A program made the translations under genes and the position numbers. Under the pieces are notes generated by a model, which was not told the origin of the DNA, made no database searches, and saw only the letters and a list, made by a program, of their open reading frames with translations. DNA of 64,000 nt. Origin: Heterohyrax brucei (taxonomy: Eukaryota > Chordata > Mammalia > Hyracoidea > Procaviidae). The stretch spans positions 11,998,001-12,062,000 of the forward strand of contig CM053154.1 of assembly GCA_028571685.1 (NCBI GenBank), in the 5' to 3' direction. Shown here piece by piece: positions 42,385 to 53,068 of the stretch; position 1 is the first letter of the stretch, and the number at the start of each line of letters is the position of its first letter.

Positions 42385-42912
42385 AGTTCACTGTGTGCAG
42401 TTAAAAATTGGATAAAGATCTTGAGCAGACATTTCATCAAAGAAGATATGTTAGAGGCCGATAAGCACAAGAAAAGACATTCAATAGCATTAATCATTAG
42501 GAAAAGGAAATCAAAAACACAATGGGATACTACTTTGTACCTAATACTTATATCATACCATATTTACCACCACTGGGTCAATTCTGACTCATAAAAACCC
42601 TACAGAATAGAATAGAATTGCCCCGTAGAGTTTCCAAGCAGCGCCTGGTAGATTCAAAGTGCCGATCTTTCAGCTAGCAGCCATAGCACTTAACCATCAG
42701 GGTTTCCTCATACCTACTAAAATGGTTGTATTAATAAAAAAAAAGAAAAAGTGTAGGTGAGACTGTGGAGAACCTGGAATGCTTACGCAACACTGTGGGA
42801 ATATAAAGCAGGGCAGCCACTGTAAAAAGCAGTTCGGTGATTCCTCCATAAGTCAAACACAGAATTATCTTGTGACCCAGCAATTCCATTCCCAGGTATA
42901 CACCCACAACAG
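42385..42912 (+). mobile_element. Old L1 fragment with SINE inside
   Basis: The left part has AATTGGATAAAGATCTTGAG and CACAATGGGATACTACTTTG. The right part has TACCTACTAAAATGGTTGTA and TGTGACCCAGCAATTCCATT. This is distal L1 ORF2 order, heavily mutated. Confidence 0.85.
42560..42707 (-). mobile_element. AfroSINE-type SINE in old L1, with TSD
   Basis: Inverted SINE with TCATACC exactly duplicated at 42553-42559 and 42708-42714. Confidence 0.93.
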
Positions 42913-43077
42913 TAAGGCATCATGCTCTCTTGGGGAGGGTGGGTGCTCAGTAGTGCACATAGCCTCCTCATCAGCTCATTTGGGCCACTTGTGGGGGTCT
43001 GTTGGGCTGTGTCACAAGCAGGACAGTGGAGCTCCAAGTGACTTAATGTCAGAAAGTCAGGTGATCCTTTTCTTTTA

Positions 43078-43108
43078 ATCCATCCATCCATTCCTCATCC
43101 ATCTACCA
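43078..43108. repeat. (ATCC)n-like tract, left part
   Basis: AATCCATCCATCCATTCCTC and continuing CATCC text. It was probably joined to 43690-43810 before two insertions. Confidence 0.7.
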
Positions 43109-43316
43109 ATAGCCATTGCTGCTGGGTCAGTTCCAACTCATAGTGACCTTATAAAACTATGACCTTATAGAACTGTCCCACAGGGTTTCTGAGTCTGTAA
43201 GTCTTTATATGGAAGCAGACTGCAACATCTTACTCCTGCAGAGTGGTTAGTGGATTTGAACTTCTGCCCTTTCAGTTAGCAGTTGAAAGCTTAATCACTG
43301 CACCACTAGGACTCTT
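43109..43316 (-). mobile_element. AfroSINE-type SINE, long variant
   Basis: GCTGCTGGGTCAGTTCCAAC, GCAGACTGCAACATCTTACT, GGATTTGAACTTCTGCCCTT and the inverted head CACTGCACCACTAGGACTCT. Confidence 0.92.
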
Positions 43317-43321
43317 TCCTG

Positions 43322-43693
43322 CCCACCTGTTACTGTTGTTGTTAGGTACCATCAAGTCAGTTCTGACTCATAGCAACCCCATGCATAAGGGAACAAAACA
43401 CTGCCTGGTCCTGTGCCAACCCCACAACCATTTTTATGACTAAGCTCACATGACTCAGCAGCCACGGTGTTAACCCATCTTGTGGGGGGCTTTGCTCCCT
43501 TTTTGCAGCCCTCTACTTTATCGAGCATGATGATGTCTTTCTCCAAGGATTGACCCCTCCTGACAACAAGTTCAAAGTATGTAAGATGTGGTCTCAACGT
43601 CTTCGCTTCCAAGGAGCATTCTGGTTGTAGTTCTTCCAGGACAGGTCTGTCTGTCTGTTTTTGCAGTCTGTGGTATATTCTCCCATTCTTCTA
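43322..43693 (-). mobile_element. RTE-type LINE 3' end, 5'-truncated
   Basis: Starts GTTACTGTTGTTGTTAGGTA, then CAAAACACTGCCTGGTCCTG, TTGCTTCCAAGGAGCATTCT in decayed form and TTGCAGTCTGTGGTATATTC. Confidence 0.88.
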
Positions 43694-43810
43694 CTCAGTC
43701 ATAAATCCATCAACCCACCTATGCGTCCTGCTCTGCATCCTTCCACCTGCCCACCTGATCATCCATGCACCCACCTATTACCCTTCCACTGATCCATCCA
43801 TCTAAACCAT
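43690..43810. repeat. Degenerate CATC/CACC-rich tract, right part
   Basis: CCATCAACCCACCTATGCGT, GATCATCCATGCACCCACCT and CTGATCCATCCATCTAAACC: a decayed tetranucleotide satellite. Confidence 0.65.
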
Positions 43811-44239
43811 TAATTAAGCACCCAACAAGCATCAAACACAATGTTTACAGCTTCATTTAGACAAAGGAAGCTTTTCTTTACCAATTCTGTTTTCTCAATT
43901 TCCTTCTCTAAGGGTGGATTTTATACATGAAAAGCCTCTATCTCATTGATAATTTCACCTTCACCACTGCAATTCCAACCACTTTCCCCCCCACAGAGGA
44001 CCCACTCCCCCATGCTCTGCATATTGTTTGTACATCACTAATTAGCTTCCCCAATCCTAATAAGCCTCCTTGTAGCACTGTCAGTGCTAAGCAAGAAAGC
44101 ATTGTGATGTCATTTCCTAAAATTTAATAAGGAAACAATACCTCGAGGCTTATAATTTTTACCAACAGTAGAGATATTTGCCCAGAGGGAAATGGGGAAA
44201 TAAAATTCAGTTCAGCAGGTAATAGAAAAACAACTTGAC
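43811..44239. other. Unassigned unique sequence
   Basis: AT-rich, no element recognised. Confidence 0.35.
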
Positions 44240-44447
44240 ACTCATACATACTTAGAAGAGAGATGGTTGGAAATGTGCACTAAGCCTGGGCTGACTGTCT
44301 CCAGAACAGGATTTTGAAGCAGGCTGATGATAACAATGATTGTCCTCTTCAAAATGGCCAATGTACCAGTCCATTTCAGCTCACTAATGCCTAGGATATA
44401 GATCTCCATTTCATTTTTAACAACTTCCAATTATCCTTGATTTATTC
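44240..44447 (-). pseudogene. RTE-type LINE endonuclease segment, inverted
   Basis: On the minus strand this encodes an RTE endonuclease N-terminal segment, visible as EVVKNEMEIYILGISELKWT at 44430 downward. It lies head-to-head with the plus-strand RT segment starting at 44448. The pair is what a single insertion with 5' inversion leaves, so I treat it as one event with the next entry. Confidence 0.75.
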
Positions 44448-45955
44448 ACAACTGATGACACTGAAAGAAGAAGTCCAAGCTGCGCTGAAGCCATTGGCAA
44501 AAACCAAGTCTCCAGGAATTGACAGAATACCAACAGAGATGTTTCAATGAATGTATGCAACACTGGAAGTGTTCACTCAGCTACTCTAAAAATTTGGGAG
44601 ACACTTGCCTGGACAACTGATTGAAAGAGAGCCATATTCAAGACTATTTCAAAGAAAGGGAATCCAATGGAATACGAAAATTATCCACCAATATCACTAA
44701 TAACACATGCAAGCAAAATTTTACTGAAGATTGTTCCAAAAAGGCTGCAGTATTACGTTGACAGAGAATAGCCAGAAATTCAAAATGGATTGAAAAGAGG
44801 ACACGGAACCAAGGGTACCATTGCTGACATCATTGGCTGAAAGCAGAGAATATAGCAAGCTGTATACTTGTGTTTTATTGACTATGCAAAGATATTTGGC
44901 TGCGTGGATTGCAACAAATTATGATAACATTGCAAAGAAAGGAAATTCCAGAGCACTTAATTGTGCTCATGTCAAAACTGTGCATAGAACAAGAGGTGCA
45001 GTTTGAACATAGCAAGCGGATACTGAGTGTTTTAGAGTCAGGAAAGATGTGTGTCAGTCTTGTATCCTCTAACCACACTTATTCAACCTGTATGCTGAGC
45101 AAATAATTCAAGGAGCTGGACTGTATGAAGAAGAATGCAGCAACAAGACCGGAGAAAGACTCATTAACAACCTGCAACATGAGGCTGATACAACCTAGCT
45201 TACTGAAAGCAAAGAGGACTTCAAGCACTTATTGATGAAGATCAAACATGACAGCCTTTAGTACAGATTACACCTCAACATAAAAGAAACATCCTCACAA
45301 CTGGATGAATAAGCAACATCATGATAAGTGGAAAAAAGACTGAAGTTGTCTAAGATTTTATTTTGCTTGGATCTACAATCCATGCCCATGAGAACAGCAG
45401 TCAAGAAATCAAATGCAGTATTGCATGAGACACATTTGCTACAAAAGTTGTGTCTAAAATGTTAAAAAGCAAAAATGTCAGCTAGAGGACTAAGGTGCCC
45501 CTGACTCAGCCCATGATATTTTCAAACATTTCATATGCATGTGAAAGCTGGACAGTGAATAACGAAGGTAGAAGAATTGATGCCTTTGAATGATAGTGCT
45601 GGTGAAGAATCTTGAATATACCCGGGACTGCCAGAACAGCAAAAAAATTTGCCTTGGAAAAAATAGAACCAAACTGCTTCTTAGAAGCATGGATGGTGAG
45701 ACTTCATCTCATGTATTTTGAACACGTTATCAGAAGGGACCAGTCCCTGGAGAAGGACATCATACTTAGTAAAGTAGAAGGTGAGCAAAAAAGAGGAAGA
45801 TCTTTGATGATGTGGATTGACACAGGGGCTGCAACAAGGGGCTCTGACATAACAATGACCGTGAGGATGGCGCCAGACGGGGCAGGGTTTTGTTCTGTTG
45901 TACATGATATCTTTACAAGTTGGAGCCAACTCGACGGCACGTAACAACAACAAAT
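44448..45955 (+). pseudogene. RTE-type LINE reverse-transcriptase and 3' end, 5'-inverted copy
   Basis: From CAACTGATGACACTGAAAGA the sequence runs through RT-domain text (CCAAGTCTCCAGGAATTGAC, TTTTATTGACTATGCAAAGA, GTATGCTGAGCAAATAATTC). It then passes the C-terminal segment (DQSLEKDIILSKVEGEQKRG) and ends CCAACTCGACGGCACGTAAC followed by (AAC)n. Stops and frameshifts are frequent, so no active enzyme is encoded. It is the longest RTE copy in the window. Confidence 0.92.
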
Positions 45956-45956
45956 A

Positions 45957-46195
45957 ATAATAGCTGACACTTACAAAGCTCTTACTACAGGCCAGATTCT
46001 TTCTAAGCATTATCTTAATGATCACAGCATTAAAAGATAAGTTTAGTTATCTCCCCATTTTGTAGATAGGGAAACTGAGGCATAGAGTAGTTCAATAGCT
46101 TGCCCAGTGTGGCAGTGAAGGATAATGTTGAAGCTGGGATCTGCAGCCAGGAAGCCTCGCTCAGACTCTGGGCTATAAGGCCACCCTCCTACCCC
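45957..46195 (-). mobile_element. MIR
   Basis: Inverted MIR: TAATAGCTGACACTTACAAA, CCCCATTTTGTAGATAGGGA, AACTGAGGCATAGAGTAGTT, GAAGCTGGGATCTGCAGCCA. Confidence 0.88.
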
Positions 46196-46264
46196 ACTGC
46201 ATGAAGGAGATACTAAGGCTGAGACTCAGCAGGAGGCCCGATGGGAAGTGGAAATAGCAAAGCC

Positions 46265-46362
46265 AAAGGTCCCAGGTGCTAGGGTCAGTCCCACTGCTGC
46301 TTCACTCTGTGACCTTGGATAAGTCACTTCATCCACTGGTCCTCAGTCTCCTTCTACATAAA
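46265..46362 (+). mobile_element. MIR fragment
   Basis: CTGCTTCACTCTGTGACCTT then GGATAAGTCACTTCATCCAC and CTGGTCCTCAGTCTCC. Adjacent to an oppositely oriented MIR. Confidence 0.8.
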
Positions 46363-46365
46363 AGG

Positions 46366-46589
46366 GACAAAACCAAAAAAACTAAAACCATTGCCAGGAG
46401 TGTACATTTTCATTCAATCATAATAAAGTAATAATCATAATAATAAAACCATTGCCTTTGAGTTGATTCCGACTCACAGCAACCCGATAGGATAGAGTCA
46501 AAATTTCCAAGGAGTGCCTGATGGATTCAAACTGCTGACCTTTAGGTTAGCAGCGATAGTACTTAATCACTACACCACCAAGGTTTCCA
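46366..46589 (-). mobile_element. AfroSINE-type SINE interrupted by a 48-bp L1 tail
   Basis: The left part (46366-46395) is the inverted SINE tail up to TAAAACCATTGCC. The right part (46457-46589) continues TTTGAGTTGATTCCGACTCA and ends in the inverted head CACTACACCACCAAGGTTTC. Confidence 0.92.
46396..46443 (+). mobile_element. 48-bp L1 3'-terminal insertion with 13-bp TSD
   Basis: TGTACATTTTCATTCAATCA followed by TAATAAAGTAATAATCATAA matches the last bases of the L1 at 29928-29965 (TGTACGTTTTCACTCAGTCA). TAAAACCATTGCC is exactly duplicated at 46383-46395 and 46444-46456. Confidence 0.88.
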
Positions 46590-46669
46590 GACTGGACTAA
46601 ATAATGTCTTATGGCAAAACCTCAAATAACCCCAAAGCCTAGAGCATCTGCCTTGCTCTACTGCTTTCT

Positions 46670-47035
46670 CCACCACCCATATGTTCATCATACGGTGGTG
46701 GCTTGCATGTTACTGTCATACTGGAAACTAAGCCACCAGTATTTCAAATAACAGCAAGGTCATCCAGGATAAGTCTCAGCAAAGCTTCCAGACTATAAAG
46801 TCCTGGGGTTCTACTTTCAAAAACTAGCCAATGAGAACCCTCTGGATCACAGCAGAATAGGGCCCAATATAGTGCTAGAAGACGAGCCCCCAAATCTGCA
46901 AGACATTCAGAATTCACAGTAGCTGCTACGGGCACCCCAACAGTCGTGTAGACGGTGCAGGATTTGGCTGAGTTTCCTTCTGTTGTGTATGGGGTCACCA
47001 CGAATCAGAGGAAACTTGACAGCAGCTGACAAAAA
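46670..47035 (+). mobile_element. RTE-derived non-autonomous element
   Basis: CCACCACCCATATGTTCATC, ACTGGAAACTAAGCCACCAG, CAGCAAAGCTTCCAGACTAT, CTAGCCAATGAGAACCCTCT and the tail TTGACAGCAGCTGAC. Intact 5'-region-plus-tail structure of about 365 bp. Confidence 0.85.
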
Positions 47036-47404
47036 TAACGATACTGCTGTCTTCGGAATTTATTTACAGCATTAAGCCCAAGTTGCTGCAGTGTTCCTAA
47101 GCAGTCACAACTAAGAGTGCAAGGATTTCAGGCGGAAATATCAACATACCAGCCACGAAACAAATTTGGACAATTCTTTACTTACTGAGAATGCCAAAAA
47201 GAACCCCCAACAATCAGAAACTGGCATTGCAGGTGTTCTACACCATCACCCTGAGGTCCTGCAAACCCACCGCGTCTCCTCCATGCCATCCCGGAGGTCC
47301 TGAAAGCTCCCGCATGCCCACCCCGGTGTCATCCCCCACAGGACGTGCAGACTTTGAAGCACCCTTTACAAAGAGCAGTTCATGCAGAAGCTCACGTCGC
47401 CAGA
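47036..47404. other. Unassigned unique sequence, C-rich
   Basis: No element recognised. The CCACCCC-rich part gives a chance 104-codon frame. Confidence 0.35.
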
Positions 47405-47520
47405 CCTACAGGACCACGGAATCATTGACTCCTTCCTTCAGCAAACATGGGCTGTGTACCTACTGTGTGCCCAGGAGGGAACTAAGTGCTGGTGATACCA
47501 CATGAGCAGAACACAGAGCT
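47405..47520. mobile_element. L2 or related LINE relic
   Basis: TTCCTTCAGCAAACATGGGC, TACCTACTGTGTGCCCAGGA and AAGTGCTGGTGATACCACAT resemble the AACAAATATTTATTGAGCGC-to-GGGGATACAGC order of an old LINE relic. Strand is not certain. Confidence 0.55.
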
Positions 47521-47794
47521 TCGCGGCAGATGTGTGCACACCCAATTTGTGGAACCAGGGCCAGCTCCCGTTGCAAGGCAGCAGAAGGGAGACCTATTCC
47601 TCGGTCTCTCCAGTCCTACTGGCTTCCCACAGTTTCCAGAATGATGGTTTCCTTGACCCTAGGATGACCCCTTCTCCTCCTTCAGGGGTCAGATTACAAA
47701 TCACCTCCTCAGAGAGGCTTCTACTGACTTTGTTGTTTAAAAGTTCTCCTCTCATTTTCCATCTCAGAACCTAATTATCTTCATATTAAAAAAG

Positions 47795-47988
47795 ACAAAA
47801 AAAAATGTTGCATCAAATCTACCCCAACTCATAGCTACCTCAAGTGTGTCAGAATAGAACTGTGCTCTGTAGGGCTTTCAGTGGCTGATTTTTCACAAGC
47901 AGATCAAAAGGTGCCTCTGGGGGATTTGAACCCCCACTGACCCAATTAATGGTGAGCATGTAAACCATTTGTACCACACAGGGATTCC
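47795..47988 (-). mobile_element. AfroSINE-type SINE, long-middle variant
   Basis: ATCTACCCCAACTCATAGCT, GGCTGATTTTTCACAAGCAG, CTGGGGGATTTGAACCCCCA and the inverted head TTGTACCACACAGGGATTCC. Same subfamily as 717-925 and 61437-61636. Confidence 0.9.
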
Positions 47989-48009
47989 ACTCTTCATATT
48001 AACTACTGC

Positions 48010-48178
48010 TATTTTTAATTCCTTGTGATTATGTGTTCACTTGTTTTTGTCTCACTCCTTCGTTGGACTCGAAGCTCCAGAGGGCTGGTGCTGGGTCAGC
48101 CCTATTTACTGTGGTTTCCTCAGGTCTCCAGCAAATGCCTCTGACCGAATTTCAAAGGTTTTCTGAATGAATAGATGT
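48010..48178 (+). mobile_element. L2 relic
   Basis: TGGACTCGAAGCTCCAGAGG then CTGGTGCTGGGTCAGCC and TTTTCTGAATGAATAGATG match the L2 end. Confidence 0.7.
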
Positions 48179-48364
48179 CTCGTGACAGCAAGGAAGTATC
48201 TTGGGGAAACATCCTGAAGGAAGAGCAGGTTCCCGAGGTGTGCAAAGTGAGGAGAGGGCTGTCTGGGGGGACAACAAGTACAAAGCCATGGCAGTTAAGA
48301 TCTAGAAGGGTGACCTCGGAGATACCTGATGGGGAATGAGGGATTTGTTCCCTCCTAATGCCAA

Positions 48365-48527
48365 TGGGGAAATTTTGGTGCCATAGTGGTTAAGAACTAC
48401 AATTGCTAACCAAAAGGTTGGCAGTTCAAATCTACCAGGCACTCCTTGGAAACTCTATGGGGCAGTTCTACTCTGTTCTATAGAGTCCCTGTGAGTCAGA
48501 ATTGACTCAGCGGCAGTGGATTTGGTT
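48365..48527 (+). mobile_element. AfroSINE-type SINE
   Basis: TTTTGGTGCCATAGTGGTTA, GTTCAAATCTACCAGGCACT, TTCTATAGAGTCCCTGTGAG, TTGACTCAGCGGCAGTGGAT. Confidence 0.95.
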
Positions 48528-48547
48528 AAGGGGTTTAACATCTATAG

Positions 48548-48713
48548 GGGAAACCCTGATGGCTTAGCAGTTAAGAACTGGGGCTGCTAACCAAAAGGCC
48601 TGCAGTTCAAATCCACCAGCTGCTCCTTGGAAACCCTGTGGGGGAGTTCTACTCTGTCTTATAGGGTTGCTATGAGTTGGAATCAGTTCAACATCAACAA
48701 GTTTTTTGGTTTA
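48548..48713 (+). mobile_element. AfroSINE-type SINE
   Basis: GGGAAACCCTGATGGCTTAG, GTTCAAATCCACCAGCTGCT, CTTATAGGGTTGCTATGAGT, ending AACAAGTTTTTTGGTTT. Same orientation as the previous SINE, 20 bp apart. Confidence 0.95.
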
Positions 48714-50414
48714 AAATCTAGGGAACTAAATCCTGCAGGTGTCTACCTTTCTGTCTTTCTTCTTTTGGAAAATATTGAGTCAGCAAGTAAACAAAAGTAC
48801 TCAGTCTAAAATAAAACAGGGTTAATAAAAACAATGAAAAGATACAAATTACAGCACATCAGATGCTTAAGGGAGGGAAGAAACTCACAGTTGGTGAAAT
48901 CGCACACAAAATGAATCAAGATTTGTGCTCAGACTGTCCTACTAAAAAGAGTGTGCTGTGTTTGTGTAATTCCTGAAAGGACCAGCAGAAATCATCACAT
49001 TGGTCTCACTTTTACTCCCTAATAAGCTCATGGTGTCATTCTTATCACCAATGAGATCAATTCCAGATATCACAGCTCTGAAAGGCCAGGAGGCCTGATT
49101 AGTGGTGCATCTATCAGCCATCTCAATGGCCTAGGTACCAAATGCCTTCTACCCATGTTATCCTGACCTCATTCATAAGGATGCAGAGGATGCTATTTTG
49201 AGGCCAAACATAGGATGCGCTCTGAATCACAGTGCCTTGGTTTGTGGCATTTTCCACCTTCCATCCAAACACAGATGCCAAATCGATTCCCTCTATGTGA
49301 AACATCTGCATAGGAAGTGTACTCTGGGGCATCTCGTTTGCAGGGAAGAAATTAGAAAATGCTAAAGGACAAAAATGCCACCTCACAATTAATTCCAAAC
49401 ATGCTTGTAAGTGATGACACCACAGCACATACACCAAAAGAATTAATGACAGTTAGACAGCCTCCTTGTGGCATGCTATTAGAGAGGAGATAACCACTTG
49501 GGGCTTATGCCTCCTCCAACAAAGCAAATGAGCCATTCCTCTTAGTAGAAACAGCCCCTATCTAAGTATTAGCTATACCCTGGATTTGTGGTGGATGCCA
49601 CTTGTTATTAACCATACTAAAGGAAGCATCTCACAGAATTACAGCTGTAGACTACAGCAGGATCTCGTTTGAACTAACTTTATGATGGAGTCATTTCATG
49701 AAGCCACAACGTCATATCCCATAGACTTACTATCGTTACAAAACACAAGCCAAATTAGGCTTTGAAATACATCTAGCTGTATACAAGGAAGAGTTCCATC
49801 TAAGCAATGTTTTTCTGCTCTTTGCCAATCTCACCTTCGAAATCAATTAAAAAATTTGATTTTCTCCAGTATTGTAACACTTTTTTTTTTTTAATTATCG
49901 GTGCTGCTCTGAGGAGAAGTGGAGGTTTCGCACCAGCTGTGAACTTCTCCATCACCAGCTATTTTGCAGTCATCGTGGTTTTGATGCAGTGCCTTTCTCA
50001 ATTCTTGTGGGGCCATTTGACAGTGTAAAAAGCAGGAAAAGCTCTTAGGGACAGCCACTTGACAGCTCTTCCACACAAGTGACAACCATGTTCCTTGAAT
50101 TTCCAAGAAAAGTCTTTGTTTTGTTTCCTGTTGGATTTTGATGTACTTAGCAAAACAACTCCCTGAATCAAACAGTTCAGGCCTCAGGAATTTCTTATCT
50201 TATACAAAGAAATGCATTTATGGGACATCTGGGCCCAGTTCCACTGTCGCTGGTTGTATAGAAAGTCTGTGCTGTGTCTCAAGATGATATTAATGCAAGT
50301 GACTCTCACTGAGTCATGGGAAGCCTAAGGGACACCTTGCAGCAGGGACTGTTCCCTCTAGAAAACCCTACTCGGTGAAAGCCCTTGATGTTCAAGCCGT
50401 TAAACATATGGCAA
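48714..50414. other. SINE-free unique stretch, 1.7 kb
   Basis: The longest stretch with no recognised transposon. It has only a T13 near 49881-49893. The sequence is balanced in composition with few low-complexity runs and could include conserved non-coding DNA. Several chance frames up to 104 codons occur. Confidence 0.4.
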
Positions 50415-50795
50415 GGAGCCCTGATGGTGCAATGGTCAAGAGATTGGCTGCTAAGTGAGAAGTTGGTGGTTCAAACCCACTCTGAAGCTCTGTGGGCGTA
50501 TGACCTGGCAACCTGCCCCCAGAAAGATTCCCTTCACTAAGAAGTCGACTCTGACAACTCGCTACCCTATAGGACACAGCAGAACCACCCCAAAGAGTTA
50601 GGGAAACATACTGCCACAGCTTTCTCCCACAGATTGGCTGAGGGTTCCAACTGCTGACTTCTCAGCAGTGGAACGCTTAACCAGGGCGCCATCTGTAAAG
50701 ACTACAGCCTAGGAAAAACCGTGGGGCCATTCTGCCTTATCACATGGAGTCATTTGGCACCTAAAGGCAACTCAGTGGTACCTAAGAACAACAAC
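50415..50795 (+). mobile_element. AfroSINE-type SINE, long variant, split by another SINE
   Basis: The left part (50415-50531) opens GGAGCCCTGATGGTGCAATG, with GTTCAAACCCACTCTGAAGC. The right part (50693-50795) resumes CTGTAAAGACTACAGCCTAG and ends CAACTCAGTGGTACCTAAGA then ACAACAACC. Confidence 0.9.
50532..50692 (-). mobile_element. AfroSINE-type SINE inside a SINE
   Basis: Inverted and diverged: GAAGTCGACTCTGACAACTC, ACCCTATAGGACACAGCAGA, CCAACTGCTGACTTCTCAGC, and the inverted head GCTTAACCAGGGCGCCAT. Confidence 0.88.
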
Positions 50796-51680
50796 CAACA
50801 TCTCGGTTCCAACTTATAGTGATTCTATGAACAGCAGAACAAAATACTGCCTGGGTTCGTGCCACGCCCGTAATCGTTTTCATGCTTCAAACCATTGTTG
50901 CAGCCACTGTGTCAATCCATCTCCTTCAGGACCTTCTTCTTTTACACTCACCTCCTACTTCCACATGACATCCTTTTCCAGGGATTGATCCCTCCTGACA
51001 ACATGTCAAAAGCATGTAAGACACAGCCTCACCACACTAGCTTCCAAGGAGCACTCTGGTTTACTTCCTCCAGAACAGAAATGTTTGTTCTTTGGCAGTC
51101 CATGCTACATTCACTATTCTCCAACGCCACAATTCAAAGCCGTCAGTTCTTCTGTCTTTCTTATTTATTGTCCAGCTTTCACATGCATGTGATGCTATTG
51201 AAAATACCATGGTTAGGATCAGGTGCACCTGAGTCTTCAAGGTGAGATCTTTACTTTTCAACACTTTAAAGAGGTCTTCTGCAGCAGATTTGCCCAATGC
51301 AATGTGTCTTTTGATTTCTTAACTGCTGATGCCATGGGTGTTGATTGTGAATCCAAACACAATGAAATCCTTGACAACCTCAGTCCTTTCTCCATTTATC
51401 ATGACGTTGCTTACTGGTGTAGTTTGTGGATTTTTGCTTTCTTGATGTTGAAGTACAACCCATACTGAAGGCTGTGGTCTTTGTTCTTCACCAGTAAGCG
51501 TTTCAAATCCTCAAGCAAGATTGTGTCATCTGTAACACAGGTTGTTAATGAGTGTTCCTCCAATCTTGATGCCTTGTTCTTCTTCAAACAGCCCAGCTTT
51601 CTGGATTATTTACTTGGCATACAGATTGCATACAACAGATAATTGTTCAAAGATATCATTGGTTCCTTCTCTTTCACTGT
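50796..51680 (-). mobile_element. RTE-type LINE, RT C-terminus and 3' end
   Basis: Starts at the inverted tail (TCTCGGTTCCAACTTATAGT). Continues through CCACTGTGTCAATCCATCTC, TTCCAGGGATTGATCCCTCC, TTGTCCAGCTTTCACATGCA and CATTTATCATGACGTTGCTT. This reaches further into the ORF than the other minus copies. The frame is broken. Confidence 0.92.
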
Positions 51681-52595
51681 CTCTGGCCATGCACGTTGAT
51701 AAATGGATAGTAGCCTATTCTATTATTAAAACGACAGTATAAAATGAGGATGAATAGTTCCATCACTCGGCCTATAAAACTGAAATGGAGTGAGTGGCCC
51801 ATAAACTGGAGTCTCAGTCTAACAGGCTGTGTCCTTTCCAGGCTGTAACTACAGGGCTCCGACTGTCCTGCGTCATGCAGTGCAGTGGCCTCCTTCACAG
51901 GGCGGATCCCGGATGTCCGAGCCAGTGGTTCTGTTGGACTTGCTTTCTTCATCCTGAGCTCCTGACCTGCAAGTGCAGAGGAGGTGAGTGCAAGAGTGTC
52001 CACCAGCTGCCTTCCCACCTCAGCTGGCCTTCCACACTTTATTCTTCTTCTTCTTTCTTAATTTCTTAAAAGGCAATGCATTCAAGAGGGTCAGAAAATA
52101 TCCTCAAATAACACAGAGAAAGGATTACAAGGAAAAAAAAAAGATCATCCTCTTCCAGCCTTTGGAAAGATCACCACTATCAACATATCTTACCCATTCT
52201 GCCAGTTAAATATTCATGCGTGTAATTGCATATATTTGCATATGTTTTAAAAAACTTATTTAGGGTTATGTGATATTGTTCTTGTTGTCTTTCCCTTCTA
52301 TTTGTTGAAGATTGTTTTATATCACATACATCTCTATTTGTTTTATAAGTAAATTTTCTTGAAGTACCACATACCTGTTGTGTATACAGTAGGCCTTTGT
52401 CACATACACGAAGTGTCAAAATCATTATTGTAAACACTGAGGAATTTTCAAAGTAAACCTGTTTATGTAATAACCACTTCTATAAAAAATGAAACTATTA
52501 CTCAGCTCCTCAGAAGGCTCCCGCATACCTTATCCCAGTCATTACTATCCCAGGAAGTTGCAGATGAGTTGGTCTCATAGAGACTGTTGTTGTCG
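51681..52595. other. Unassigned sequence
   Basis: No recognised element over most of it. Part of 52180-52340 has an L1-like AT-rich texture. A T-rich run lies near 52040-52062. Confidence 0.35.
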
Positions 52596-53068
52596 CCGTG
52601 TTGTTGTTGTTGTTGGGTGCTACCAAGTGGGTTCTCATAGAGATTCCATGTGCAACAAAACAAATCACTGCCCAGTCCTATACCATCCTCACAATCGTTG
52701 TTACGCTTGAGGCCGTTGTTACAGCCATTGTGTCGATCCATCTCATTCAGAGTCTGCCTCCTTTTCACTGACCCCTTGCTTCACCAGGTACGATGTCCCT
52801 CCGCAGCGTCTGATCCCTCCAGATAATATATCCAATGTACATGAGATGAAGTCTCACCATCCTTGCTTTCAAGGAGAATTCTAGCTCTCCTTTCTTTCCA
52901 AAACAGATATCTTTTGGCAGCCAAGCCAAGTGCCGACGAGTCGGATCCGACTCATGGCAGGCCATGATATATTAAAGATTCTTCACCAGCACCTAATTCC
53001 AACACCTCAATTCTTCTTTGGTCTTCCTTATTCATTCTCAGCTTTCCCATGCCTACAACGTTGGCAAT
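52596..53068 (-). mobile_element. RTE-type LINE, 3' end
   Basis: (GTT)n tail at 52600-52616, GGGTGCTACCAAGTGGGTTC, CCATTGTGTCGATCCATCTC, TTGCTTTCAAGGAGAATTCT and AATTCTTCTTTGGTCTTCCT. Interrupted by a 35-bp tail insertion at 52921-52955. It ends where the mariner starts. Confidence 0.9.
52921..52955 (-). mobile_element. 35-bp SINE-tail insertion with TSD
   Basis: CCAAGCCAAGTGCCGACGAG then TCGGATCCGACTCAT is the inverted terminal tail only. GGCAG lies at 52916-52920 and again at 52956-52960, and the RTE text TTTTGGCAG...GCCATGATATATT closes across it. It is therefore a tiny insertion and not a mosaic. Confidence 0.8.

Noticed and set aside
43078-43810. A CRISPR-like or satellite array
   Set aside because: The units are degenerate tetranucleotides with no constant repeat-spacer structure, and the DNA is mammalian nuclear.
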